Shown piece by piece: positions 15,039 through 23,671 of a stretch of 28,347 bases of DNA. A program made the translations under genes and the position numbers. Every line of letters starts with the position of its first letter. Positions within the stretch are counted from its first letter, which is position 1. Source of the DNA: CALCKU01 sp964571595 (GTDB lineage: Bacteria > Pseudomonadota > Alphaproteobacteria > Caulobacterales > Maricaulaceae); assembly GCA_964571595.1 (NCBI GenBank), contig CAZNCJ010000028.1, forward strand, positions 1 to 28,347, written 5' to 3'. The notes under the pieces were generated by a model that saw nothing but the letters and a program-made list of their open reading frames with translations, did no database searches and had not been told where the DNA came from.

Positions 15039-15821
15039 ATGTTGCTAAAAGACAAAGTCGTTATCATAAGCGGTGTCGGGCCGGGCATGGGGCAATCCAT
15101 GGCAAAAATCGCCGCCCTTGAAGGCGCTAAAGTAGGGCTGGGCGCACGCAATCAAAACTTCCTTGATGATGTTGTCAAAGAGATAAAAACCGCAGGTGGT
15201 CAAGCTGTTGCGCTTTCAACAGATATTACCAAAGCGGATGAGTGTAAGAGACTCGCGCAAACTGTCCATGAAGAATTTGGCGGCATAGACGGTCTTGTAA
15301 ATAGCGCCTATCTGCACGGGCCTTGGGCGACAACCGACGTCGCAAATCCAGATGAATGGGCGGAAATATATGACGTAAATTGTACGGGTACTTTGCGGAT
15401 GAGTCAGGCCGTTATTCCTTATATGAAAGAAAGTGGCGGGGGCGCGATTGTAAATGTTTCCACCCTCGCAACAGTAAATCCTTTTCCGGGTGAGGCGGCT
15501 TACGCGGCCAGTAAAGGGGCGCTAGGCGCTTTAACGAAACATATGGCCAAAGACCTTGGTGGGATGAATATTCGCGTCAATGCGTGTCGTATGGGCTGGA
15601 TTGGTGGCGCGCCTGTCTACGGCTATATTGACGCGCAGGTCGCGGCAGGAGCTGAGCGCGATGCTGTCATTAGTGAAATTACGGGCCGCATACCTTTGGG
15701 TATTATTCCGCCGGAAGAAGACTGCGCCAAGTCTGTGCTTTATTTTGTCTCTGATTATGCCAAGGTCGTCACTGGCGCGACACTTGACGTAAATGGCGGT
15801 CAATATATGGCGCCGGGCTAA
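15039..15821 (+). CDS. SDR family oxidoreductase
   Basis: A 260-residue protein from ATG 15039. An in-frame ATG at 15021 would add MCYILC, which does not resemble SDR N-termini. Neither start has a clear ribosome site. The nucleotide motif is SGVGPGMG (11-18), NSAY (88-91) stands in the NNAG position, and Asn114, Ser141 and Tyr155-x3-Lys159 complete the active site. The DVNGGQYM ending is standard. It is probably an active NAD(P)-dependent alcohol dehydrogenase; PGMG and NSAY mark a subgroup away from FabG. It leads a five-gene operon, and its stop overlaps the next ATG by one base (TAATG). Confidence 0.88.
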   Translation: MLLKDKVVIISGVGPGMGQSMAKIAALEGAKVGLGARNQNFLDDVVKEIKTAGGQAVALSTDITKADECKRLAQTVHEEFGGIDGLVNSAYLHGPWATTDVANPDEWAEIYDVNCTGTLRMSQAVIPYMKESGGGAIVNVSTLATVNPFPGEAAYAASKGALGALTKHMAKDLGGMNIRVNACRMGWIGGAPVYGYIDAQVAAGAERDAVISEITGRIPLGIIPPEEDCAKSVLYFVSDYAKVVTGATLDVNGGQYMAPG

Positions 15822-16888
15822 TGAGCACCGCGCAAGGGATTTGGAAAAACTTTTGTCGTGAATTGGAAATGGCCGGCCAAGACGCCCTAAACTCTGATCT
15901 CATCAGTTCTAATCTGGATGCCGCAGAAGGGGTCAGATATCTTAGCCGCTTGACGCGTATAGGTCTTGAAATGCATCTTGAAAATGCTGACCCCGCCTTT
16001 CCCAGTTTCTATCAAGCTTCACATGCTACGGCCAAAATCGGGGCGGATAATCCCGATAATGACTATCAAAACGCCACCATATCTGGGGACTATTCTTATC
16101 TTATTTCAGGTCAGCGCGGGACCGTGCCTATTTTGTCCTTTGGAACGAAGGCAAATCGATATGCCATTGATGGTTCGATGGCCTCTACGGGGGAGCTTGA
16201 TATCCGCGATGTTGATATCATGGATGATGGGCGTTTTGAGATTATCGTCAGCCGTGAAAAGCCTGAAAAGGGTAACTGGTTGCCACTGAGTGATGACAGT
16301 TCCATTTTGATTGTGCGGCAGACATTTTTTGATAAAGGCGCGGAGATTGCCGCCAAGGTTCATATTCAGACTTTAAACGGCCCTGAGAAACCGGATGTTT
16401 TATCACTTCAGGCCGTTGAACGGGGTCTGTTATCAGTGCCAGCCTTTATAAAAGGCACATCAGATATCTTCTTAAACTGGGCGGAGACTTTTAAAGCGCA
16501 AAATTTCAACAGCTTAAATCCGATGGATCAGGAGATGTTTGTTAAAGCAGGCGGTGATCCCATGATACATTATTTGCATGGGTGGTGGTCACTTGCAGAG
16601 GATGAAGTTCTCGAAATACAATCCGAGATACCAGACTGCGAAGGCTGGAATTTTCAGCTCAATAATATGTGGATGGAAAGCCTTGATTATCGTCATCACA
16701 GTGTTCACACGAATAATGCTTTGGCGGCGTATAATGCAGACGGCAATGTCACTGTAAGCGTCTCTTCTCAGCCTTTTGGAGAAAACTGGATAGACAGTGC
16801 CGGTCACACATGCGGGACAATGTTGTGGCGATGGACGGGTGCTAAGACATTCCCAACCCCCAGATTAAAAATACAGAAAAGAAGGTAA
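15821..16888 (+). CDS. DUF1214 domain protein
   Basis: A 355-residue protein of unknown function. The C-terminal part has the DUF1214 layout: WNFQLNNMWMESLDYR from residue 276, then a histidine-rich HHSVHTNN and a glycine-poor ending with ENWIDSAGHTCGTMLWRW. The N-terminal half carries no motif I know. There is no signal peptide or membrane helix, so a cytoplasmic location is likely. DUF1214 proteins recur beside dehydrogenase and oxygenase genes in actinobacterial and alphaproteobacterial lipid or steroid clusters, but no activity is established to my knowledge. It overlaps the SDR gene by one base and ends two bases before the SRPBCC gene, so it probably acts in the same step or complex. 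Confidence 0.8.
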   Translation: MSTAQGIWKNFCRELEMAGQDALNSDLISSNLDAAEGVRYLSRLTRIGLEMHLENADPAFPSFYQASHATAKIGADNPDNDYQNATISGDYSYLISGQRGTVPILSFGTKANRYAIDGSMASTGELDIRDVDIMDDGRFEIIVSREKPEKGNWLPLSDDSSILIVRQTFFDKGAEIAAKVHIQTLNGPEKPDVLSLQAVERGLLSVPAFIKGTSDIFLNWAETFKAQNFNSLNPMDQEMFVKAGGDPMIHYLHGWWSLAEDEVLEIQSEIPDCEGWNFQLNNMWMESLDYRHHSVHTNNALAAYNADGNVTVSVSSQPFGENWIDSAGHTCGTMLWRWTGAKTFPTPRLKIQKRR

Positions 16889-16890
16889 CT

Positions 16891-17400
16891 ATGTTTGATG
16901 AAAATGATCCCTTAACCGCGCTTGATAAAGACGCGATAGTCGTTTCTGAAAAGGTTGAGATATCAGCACCTGTTTCTGTCGTTTGGCAGGTCTTGATTGA
17001 TATGGAGAGCTATCCTCTTTGGAACCCATTTTGTGTGGAGTGCCAATCCACACTCGAAATGGGGGCAGCTGTAAATATGAAATTGAAAAGCTATGTAAAT
17101 GCCGGGCCGGAATTTTTTGAAAATTGCGAATATGTTTGTGCCAATGTCAAAGAAAAACAACTCTCATGGGCTTTGCCGCATTATGATGCTTGGCCCTATC
17201 CGGCACGACGTGATCAATATTTAGAAGTCATTGACGAAAACAGTTGCCGCTATTGGTCAACGGATGAGTTTCGCGGGCCTAACGGTATTCACGTCATGCG
17301 CTTTGCGGGGCCTTGGGTTAAGCAGGCTTTTGACGACACTGCCTATGCTTTAAAAGAACGAGCAGAAACTCTCATTAAACAGAGTAAGATCAAGGCTTGA
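16891..17400 (+). CDS. SRPBCC (START/polyketide-cyclase-like) domain protein
   Basis: A 169-residue single-domain protein. The N-terminal strand-helix VSEKVEISAPVSVVWQVLID, followed by MESYPLWNPF, is the hallmark of the SRPBCC fold, a deep hydrophobic cavity that binds lipids, sterols or polyketides. The ending AFDDTAYALKERAE is the long C-terminal helix. There is no secretion signal. GAAGG precedes the ATG. It sits between the DUF1214 and ferredoxin reductase genes. A role as a steroid-binding or isomerase/cyclase-type helper is reasonable for the fold and place, but the specific function cannot be read from the sequence. Confidence 0.85.
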   Translation: MFDENDPLTALDKDAIVVSEKVEISAPVSVVWQVLIDMESYPLWNPFCVECQSTLEMGAAVNMKLKSYVNAGPEFFENCEYVCANVKEKQLSWALPHYDAWPYPARRDQYLEVIDENSCRYWSTDEFRGPNGIHVMRFAGPWVKQAFDDTAYALKERAETLIKQSKIKA

Positions 17401-17430
17401 TATTGATATAACTTCGCCTAATAAGCAAAT

Positions 17431-18660
17431 ATGAGCCAAGCCATGCATACAGTTATTATCGGGGCCTCACATGCAGGTTCACAAGCTGCGATAAGTTTAC
17501 GCCAATCCGGTTATGAAGGTGATATCACCCTGATCGGTGATGAAAGCGATTTGCCATATCATAGGCCGCCCTTAAGTAAGGACTATCTCTCAGGCGTAAA
17601 ATCGATTGAAGATATATATTTAAGACCCTCATCTGTTTACGAAACGGCGAATATAAAGCTGCTGCTGAGAACACGGGTTGAGAGCTTGGATGTTACGAAC
17701 AAACTCTTAAAAACCGATGCCAATCAAACTTTAAATTATGACAAGTTGATCTTGGCCACGGGCGCTCGCGTCAGACCTCTAGCGATTGAGGGGGTGGATA
17801 ATTCAGGCGTGTACTATTTGCGTGATGCTAAAGATGTCAGAGCTATTATGGAGGCCTCTAAGCCGGGTAGCCGCGCTGTTATTATAGGCGGCGGTTATAT
17901 TGGACTGGAAACGGCAGCTTCGTTGAGAAAGCAAGGTTTGGAGGTTACTGTCCTTGAGGCAATGGAGCGTATATTACAACGCATAACCGCGTCCGTAATG
18001 TCTGATTTTTATCGCCGTGTTCACAGCGAAGAGGGTGTGACTATCCATGAAGGCGTTATGGCGTCTGAAATCACCCAAAATGGCGGCTCTCTTGAGGTGC
18101 ACACAAAACAAGATCAAACTTTTGAGGCCGATATAGTAATTATCGGGATTGGTGTTATTCCCAATACAGAACTTGCAAAAGAGGCGGGGCTAGAGGTTGG
18201 TAATGGCATAATTGTGAATGAGTTTTGCCAGACATCAAATACAGACATATATGCGATTGGGGATGTGTCTTGGCACACAAATCCAATTTACGGATATGAA
18301 CTCAGGTTGGAATCTGTGCCAAATGCAACAGAGCAGGCCAAAACTGCTGCTTTGCACATTAGCGACAAACCGAAACCTTATAATAGCCTGCCATGGTTCT
18401 GGTCTGATCAATTTGATCTTAAATTACAAATTGCGGGTCTGTCGCAAGGCTATGAGGATATTATAATTCGCGGCGATAATGAAAAAGGTCGATCATTTGC
18501 GGCCTATTATTTCTTAGGAGAAAAGCTATTAGCCGTAGACGCCGTGAACTCACCGCGTGATTTCATGTTTGCGAAAATGACACTCACGAAGGGGCAGGCC
18601 GTAGATAAGGCCAAATTATCTGACGTCGACACAGATTTAAAGGCGACACTTATCGTCTGA
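17431..18660 (+). CDS. FAD-dependent NAD(P)H:ferredoxin reductase
   Basis: A 409-residue reductase of the putidaredoxin/rhodocoxin reductase type. The FAD motif is IIGASHAGSQAA (9-20), with YHRPPLSKDYLSG at 43-55. The NAD(P)H-binding site is VIIGGGYIGLE (150-160), and the second FAD contact is IYAIGDV (273-279). A C-terminal reductase domain follows (WFWSDQFDLKLQIAGL). It would pass electrons from NAD(P)H to a [2Fe-2S] ferredoxin serving the P450 or the Rieske oxygenase 7-9 kb away. No ferredoxin gene is in the window. It is fourth in its operon, 30 bases after the SRPBCC gene. A second in-frame ATG at 17443 is an alternative start. Confidence 0.92.
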   Translation: MSQAMHTVIIGASHAGSQAAISLRQSGYEGDITLIGDESDLPYHRPPLSKDYLSGVKSIEDIYLRPSSVYETANIKLLLRTRVESLDVTNKLLKTDANQTLNYDKLILATGARVRPLAIEGVDNSGVYYLRDAKDVRAIMEASKPGSRAVIIGGGYIGLETAASLRKQGLEVTVLEAMERILQRITASVMSDFYRRVHSEEGVTIHEGVMASEITQNGGSLEVHTKQDQTFEADIVIIGIGVIPNTELAKEAGLEVGNGIIVNEFCQTSNTDIYAIGDVSWHTNPIYGYELRLESVPNATEQAKTAALHISDKPKPYNSLPWFWSDQFDLKLQIAGLSQGYEDIIIRGDNEKGRSFAAYYFLGEKLLAVDAVNSPRDFMFAKMTLTKGQAVDKAKLSDVDTDLKATLIV

Positions 18661-18667
18661 TTAAAAA

Positions 18668-18673
18668 GGGAGG
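18668..18673 (+). promoter_or_regulatory. Ribosome binding site for the GTG start of the DUF3604 gene
   Basis: GGGAGG lies four bases before GTG 18678 and after the reductase stop. It fixes a non-ATG start that keeps a full membrane anchor at the N-terminus. Confidence 0.7.
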
Positions 18674-18677
18674 ACGC

Positions 18678-20735
18678 GTGAAAAAAGGGCTTATAATTTT
18701 AGCTGTAAGTCTTCTATGTCTTTTCATAGGCTATAAAGTTCTGTCATCCATCTCTCGCGGGCCAATCGATAAATCCGTAAATCTGACGGCACCGATATCT
18801 GATAAATCAAAAACTGAACATTACGCGTTTGGCTATCAACCCGCCTTAAACTATACCGAAGAGCGTCAGCCTTGCCGCGAGCAATATCCGTATAAACGCG
18901 CCTTTTGGGGTGACTTTCACATCCATACGGCGCTGTCAGCCGATGCCTTTCCGGATGGCACGCGGAGCTTTCCTGATGACGTATACCGTTTTGCCCAGGG
19001 CGAAGAGATTGCTCTGCCTACCGCAGGCAGCGAGGCCCAAAGTCGTATAAGACTCGCGCGCCCCCTCGATTTTGCGTCTGTCACTGATCACGCAGAAACA
19101 TTTGGGGAGGGCTATATCTGCAGAACGCAAGGGGCTTTTAGTGGTTATGAAAGTAAGGCTTGCGAGAAATTCCGGGCAGGGGGGGAGGCGGGCGTACGTG
19201 TCTTTATGAGCCAGAACGCGAAACTTTCACCCAAGCGCCGCTCTGAAGTATGTGCAGATGATGGTTCAGATTGCGCGAAAGCAGACAAAATAGTCTGGCA
19301 AAGCGTGATAAATGCGGCTCAGGCGGCCTATGACCGCTCACCTGATTGTAAATTTACGAGCTTTATCGGTTATGAATATACCAGCTCACCCAATAGTATG
19401 CATATGCATCGCAACAATATCTTCAGGAATGCAGATGTGCCAGATGTCGTGCCAACGCATATTAGTCATCCTCAAGCCTATGATTTATTGCGGGCTTTGG
19501 AAGATGACTGCCGTGCGGGTCGAAAAGGTTGTGATGTTTTGTCCATTCCCCATAATTCTAATATTTCCGGCGGCAATGCTTTTAACCCGCGAGCATTAGA
19601 AGGATTTTCAGTTGAAAGTCAGCAGGCTTTTAGAGCTTATAGACAGGCTTATGACCGCCTTATGGAAATCACCCAGCATAAAGGCAGTTCTGAATGTCTC
19701 AACGGGGCGACAGATGTTCTAGGCGATGTTGACGAACTTTGTGATGTGGAAGCTATACGGGCGTTTGGACAAGCAGAACAGGCGATAAGGCTCAATAGCT
19801 ATTTGCCTTCCTTGACAGATACGAACAGCCCAGAATGTGACGACACATCATTTGATAAGAGCCATAATCTGTATAAGGGTTTTTGTTTGTCCTCGCGGGA
19901 TTTTGCACGCGGGGCTTTGTTGGAGGGGTTGCACGAAGAGCAAGCCTCGCAAATTAATCCATATGAGTTTGGGTTTATCGGGAGTTCTGATACACATATT
20001 GGTACGGCCGGTCAGGTTGAAGAAGATGAGTGGGCTGGCCACATAGCCTATGAAACCGATCTGGAAGGACGTCTGGGTGTCGCCGATCTTGGACGTTTTA
20101 ATCGATTAGTTAGTAATCCGGGCGGGCTGGCAGGTGTTTACGCTGTTGAAAACTCCCGCGATGCGCTTTTTCAAAGCATGAAACGCCGCGAAGCCTTTGG
20201 GACATCAGGACCGCGCATAGAGCCGCGTTTTTTTATTGGAAATTACGAGGCGGGTATTTGCCAAAACCCTGACTGGTTAGAACTAGCCTATCAAAACGGC
20301 ACGCCTATGGGCTCTAAATTGGCACCGCTTAAATCTGCCCCTCAATTTATAGTGCAGGGTAAACAAGACGCCCTCTCAAACCCTTTGCAAAGATTGCAGA
20401 TTATAAAAGGATGGCTTGGCGTGGACGGCAAGAAATATAGTGAGGTCATCGAGCTAGAAAATCAGGCAGAGGGTAAAGCGGAGCTGTGTCAGCTATATAC
20501 AGACAAAACCTATGACCCAAGCCTGCCGACATATTATTATGCCCGTATAGTAGAGATGGCTTCAACGCGCTGGAGCACGCTTGCTTGTCTAGCAATAGAT
20601 GCGACGAAGCGCCCGCAAGCATGTGCCAATGAACAGGCGGAAACTATTTTTGAAATGGCTTGGAGCTCTCCAATATGGCTTACACCCATCTCCCAAAATG
20701 CTTTGCCGACTCCCCAAACGCCTCATTTACATTAA
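18678..20735 (+). CDS. DUF3604 protein, membrane anchored, PHP-like metal site
   Basis: A 685-residue protein starting with GTG. Residues 4-23 form a hydrophobic signal anchor with no clear cleavage site, so most of the chain probably lies in the periplasm. The DUF3604 landmarks are WGDFHIHTALSADA (His81, His83), SVTDHAE (Asp137, His138), FIGYEYT, PHNSNISGG (His292), GSSDTHIG (Asp438, His440) and REAFGTSGPR. Together the His/Asp positions resemble the metal site of PHP-type phosphoesterases/amidohydrolases. The family's substrate is unknown. It closes the operon behind the ferredoxin reductase, 17 bases on, and members recur in steroid clusters of marine proteobacteria (from memory). A hydrolase acting on an esterified or conjugated substrate in the periplasm is possible. 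Confidence 0.9.
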   Translation: MKKGLIILAVSLLCLFIGYKVLSSISRGPIDKSVNLTAPISDKSKTEHYAFGYQPALNYTEERQPCREQYPYKRAFWGDFHIHTALSADAFPDGTRSFPDDVYRFAQGEEIALPTAGSEAQSRIRLARPLDFASVTDHAETFGEGYICRTQGAFSGYESKACEKFRAGGEAGVRVFMSQNAKLSPKRRSEVCADDGSDCAKADKIVWQSVINAAQAAYDRSPDCKFTSFIGYEYTSSPNSMHMHRNNIFRNADVPDVVPTHISHPQAYDLLRALEDDCRAGRKGCDVLSIPHNSNISGGNAFNPRALEGFSVESQQAFRAYRQAYDRLMEITQHKGSSECLNGATDVLGDVDELCDVEAIRAFGQAEQAIRLNSYLPSLTDTNSPECDDTSFDKSHNLYKGFCLSSRDFARGALLEGLHEEQASQINPYEFGFIGSSDTHIGTAGQVEEDEWAGHIAYETDLEGRLGVADLGRFNRLVSNPGGLAGVYAVENSRDALFQSMKRREAFGTSGPRIEPRFFIGNYEAGICQNPDWLELAYQNGTPMGSKLAPLKSAPQFIVQGKQDALSNPLQRLQIIKGWLGVDGKKYSEVIELENQAEGKAELCQLYTDKTYDPSLPTYYYARIVEMASTRWSTLACLAIDATKRPQACANEQAETIFEMAWSSPIWLTPISQNALPTPQTPHLH

Positions 20736-20928
20736 GTTTTGAAAAGAAGCGCTTATGCGTAGCATAAATGTAACAATACTACGCAAAAGCGACAAATTAG
20801 CGTAATAATTGCTAAATATGCGCAAATATTGGCCTATTTCATACGCTCTATCATTGCGTCACCTTTATAACTGGCATACAGTTTAAGCATAAAAATCGCA
20901 TAATTCGATAAAACAAAGGGGAAAAATT
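20736..20928 (+). promoter_or_regulatory. Leader region of the TonB receptor gene
   Basis: A 193-base A/T-rich intergenic stretch. It holds several short inverted repeats: TTATGC-GTA-GCATAA (20753-20767), GCGTAG/CTACGC (20757-20762 with 20779-20784) and TTAGC/GCTAA (20797-20801 with 20811-20815). A possible -35 TTGCGT lies at 20854-20859 with only a weak -10 (TACAGT) after 17 bases. The GTTTCG element of the TetR regulon is absent. Separate regulation of the receptor is likely; no regulator can be named. Confidence 0.3.
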
Positions 20929-23613
20929 ATGGCCAGAGCCTTTTGGAAGCCGTTATCTTTATTAGCATTATCAAGTTCCGTTATGGCTATTTCTATGCCA
21001 GCTCACGGGCAATCTTTGGACGAGATTGTGGTGACCGCGCAAAAGAAAGAGCAAAACCTACAAGACGTGCCGATTGCCATCGCTGCGTTTGATCTGGAAT
21101 CTATTCAAACTAACCGTATTGAAGGGCTTGAAGATATAGGACGTGTGGCGCCTGGGGTTAATGTGACGCCAAATTCCGCTGATGTGAACGGGGTTCAGGT
21201 CAATATACGGGGTATTGGCATTCTCGACCCGCAGGTCGGACAAGATAGCCGTGTGGCCATTTATCAAGACGGTGTTTATCTGGGCAAAACCCAAGGCTTG
21301 GCATTGGATCTGCCTGATCTTGCGCGGGTTGAAATCCTAAAGGGTCCTCAAGGTACTCTATATGGTCGTAACTCAGTTGCGGGTGCGGTTAATCTGATTT
21401 CGCAAAGACCAGACCCGAGCGGGTTCTCTGGGACTATAGAAGGCGAGCTTGGTAATTTTAGTCGCGGTAAAGTCAAAGGCGCAATCAATGTGCCGATTAG
21501 TGAATGGGCAGCTCTGCGTCTTTCAGGTATATATTCCGAGCAAGGCGGATGGGTTGAAAATAATGGCCCCGGTGCCGATTTTGGCGGCTCTACTAAATAT
21601 GGATTCAGAGCGGCTTTAGGCCTCGACCTTTCTGAAACTTTAGAGCTTGATGTCTCTGCAGATCTTAATCAGGTGAATAATGAGCCATTATTCTACCAGA
21701 CATTTGGCGAAGGTGCGCCGCCATTTGCGGCATCTATATTACCTCCTACCCCAGGACGTCAGGATCAAACTACGACGACGTTTGATAATGAAGATGGTGA
21801 TCTTACAACAGTTGGCGTGACGGGTGTTGCCACATGGCGTCCGGCTGACAATCATGAACTTAAGGCGACTGTGGCATATCGTGAAGCGGATAGTTCTCGC
21901 TTTGTGACGCTTTTGCCTGAGGTGGACCTGAATGTTCTTAATGTCACCATAAATGGCATCCCAGGAAACCCTGCTGTTAATGGCTTTAATGGGGTGCTGG
22001 CTCCTTTGCCAGGTGGGTTGCCGGCTGGTTCATTGCGACCTGACTTCTCTTCGGCTTTTACAGGTGATCCGCCTGAAGCTGGTTTGTTTTTGTCGCCTCC
22101 GGGAGGATCTACAAACCTTGTCCATGATCAATTTAGCGCAGAGCTGACATATACGGGCAGTTATCTGGATGATAAATTGGATATTACTGGCGGACTATTC
22201 TACTATAGCGAAAATACGGGAACTGGCCCGGTCGTGATAAACCAAAATAATGCCAATGATTACTTGTTTGTCTTGGCAGGCCTCAATGCACAAGTTACAG
22301 GGGGGCTGGATCAGATTAACGCATTTATCCCTGCAACTGACCCAACAGGGGCGCCACTCTTTTTAGCAGATGGTGTAACGCCTTTCACTATTAATGGTTT
22401 TCTTGATGAGTTTGATATAGCCCCGAGCCCATTTGCGCCAGGTTTGCAAACTTTACCTGCTGCGGGTAGAGGGCCTATACCAATTGTATCTACCCTTGGC
22501 GGATTGTCGCAACTTCCAACGCTTACGCCAAACGAAATATTGCTATTGAATGAAACTTTGGCTCAATTAGGCCCCACTGTTATTGGTGGTCTGGCAGGGG
22601 CGCGCCAAAGTGCATCCAATACTCTGGATATTGATACACAAGCCTTTGCGATTTACGGGGAAGGCACTTTCCATTTTAATGATCAGTTTAGGCTAACTGC
22701 TGGTTTGAGGCTATCAATTGAGGATAAAGACGGTGTGGGTCAATCCTTCTCGCCTTTCTTTATTGATACAACAGATTTGGCAGGTAATCCGATTGAATCT
22801 AATATAAGTGACTTTAACGATACTGTTCTTAATCCGACTGTTGTAGTTGAATATGATTGGAATGAGGATTTACTCTTATATGCCAGCTTTAAGCAGAGTT
22901 ACCGGGCAGGCGGTTTTAATGCAGCTGCGGTAAGCGCGCGTCTGCCAGGTGAAACATTTGGTGAAGACTTTAACTTTGGCCGAGAGGATATTAATGCCTT
23001 TGAAGCTGGCTTTAAGGGGACTTTTGGGGATGGCCGTTTCCGTTTAAACGCGGCGGGTTTCTTCTATGACTTTACCGATGTTCAAACAACCGTATCAACA
23101 AATCCGCTTATCGCGACGCAACGCGCTGTCGTGAATACGGATCAGGAAGTCTACGGATTTGAAGCGGATGCATTATTTGCTATCACTGAGGATTTCACAT
23201 TACGCGGAAGCTATACCTTTATTGACGGCGAGCAAGATGATGTTATCAATCCCGTCACGGGGGCGATAAGTCCACGCGGTGAGCTTCAAGGTACACCGGA
23301 AAATCAATTCCTTGTGGCACTTGATTATAACGGAGATTTTGAAGGAACTGAGCTGTTCGCTAATATAACCTTCAGCCATAAAGATGATCTTTTAAGAGTG
23401 CCGGAAAACGGGACAAGACTTACTAATCAAGACCTTTTAAGTGCAAATTTTGGCATATTGCTTGATAATGATGTTCGTGTGTCCGTTTGGGGGCAAAACC
23501 TGACAGATGACGAGTTTACGATTGATGCCTTGCCGTTTGAGACCTTTGCCTTCCCGGTTCAGGTCTTTGGTACGCCGCGTACTTACGGCGTAACTGTCGG
23601 CTATGATTTCTAA
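20929..23613 (+). CDS. TonB-dependent outer-membrane receptor
   Basis: An 894-residue receptor with a signal peptide (1-27, cleavage after AHG), a TonB box DEIVVTA (31-37), a plug domain with VQVNIRGIG, DGVYLGKTQG and the conserved VEILKGPQGTLYGRNSVAGAVNLIS, and a long barrel ending in GVTVGYDF with a terminal Phe. It is longer than many relatives because of proline/glycine-rich loops around residues 350-395 and 485-560, presumably extracellular. It should import a large, poorly diffusing substrate using proton motive force. Its place next to the reductase/DUF3604 operon suggests sterol or steroid uptake, not siderophores, but specificity cannot be read. GGGG in AAAGGGGAAAAATT sets the ATG. 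Confidence 0.94.
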   Translation: MARAFWKPLSLLALSSSVMAISMPAHGQSLDEIVVTAQKKEQNLQDVPIAIAAFDLESIQTNRIEGLEDIGRVAPGVNVTPNSADVNGVQVNIRGIGILDPQVGQDSRVAIYQDGVYLGKTQGLALDLPDLARVEILKGPQGTLYGRNSVAGAVNLISQRPDPSGFSGTIEGELGNFSRGKVKGAINVPISEWAALRLSGIYSEQGGWVENNGPGADFGGSTKYGFRAALGLDLSETLELDVSADLNQVNNEPLFYQTFGEGAPPFAASILPPTPGRQDQTTTTFDNEDGDLTTVGVTGVATWRPADNHELKATVAYREADSSRFVTLLPEVDLNVLNVTINGIPGNPAVNGFNGVLAPLPGGLPAGSLRPDFSSAFTGDPPEAGLFLSPPGGSTNLVHDQFSAELTYTGSYLDDKLDITGGLFYYSENTGTGPVVINQNNANDYLFVLAGLNAQVTGGLDQINAFIPATDPTGAPLFLADGVTPFTINGFLDEFDIAPSPFAPGLQTLPAAGRGPIPIVSTLGGLSQLPTLTPNEILLLNETLAQLGPTVIGGLAGARQSASNTLDIDTQAFAIYGEGTFHFNDQFRLTAGLRLSIEDKDGVGQSFSPFFIDTTDLAGNPIESNISDFNDTVLNPTVVVEYDWNEDLLLYASFKQSYRAGGFNAAAVSARLPGETFGEDFNFGREDINAFEAGFKGTFGDGRFRLNAAGFFYDFTDVQTTVSTNPLIATQRAVVNTDQEVYGFEADALFAITEDFTLRGSYTFIDGEQDDVINPVTGAISPRGELQGTPENQFLVALDYNGDFEGTELFANITFSHKDDLLRVPENGTRLTNQDLLSANFGILLDNDVRVSVWGQNLTDDEFTIDALPFETFAFPVQVFGTPRTYGVTVGYDF

Positions 23614-23639
23614 ATAGTATAATAAGGGGCGTTTAACTG

Positions 23640-23671
23640 AACCGTTTCAACTTTGTTGAGGCGGTTTTTTT
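23640..23671 (+). terminator. Rho-independent terminator after the TonB receptor gene
   Basis: AACCGTTTCAAC (23640-23651) pairs with GTTGAGGCGGTT (23655-23666) over 12 bases, two of them G-U, with a TTT loop. A run of seven Ts (23665-23671) follows. It lies 27 bases after the stop and overlaps the end of the convergent hydrolase gene by two bases. Confidence 0.85.
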
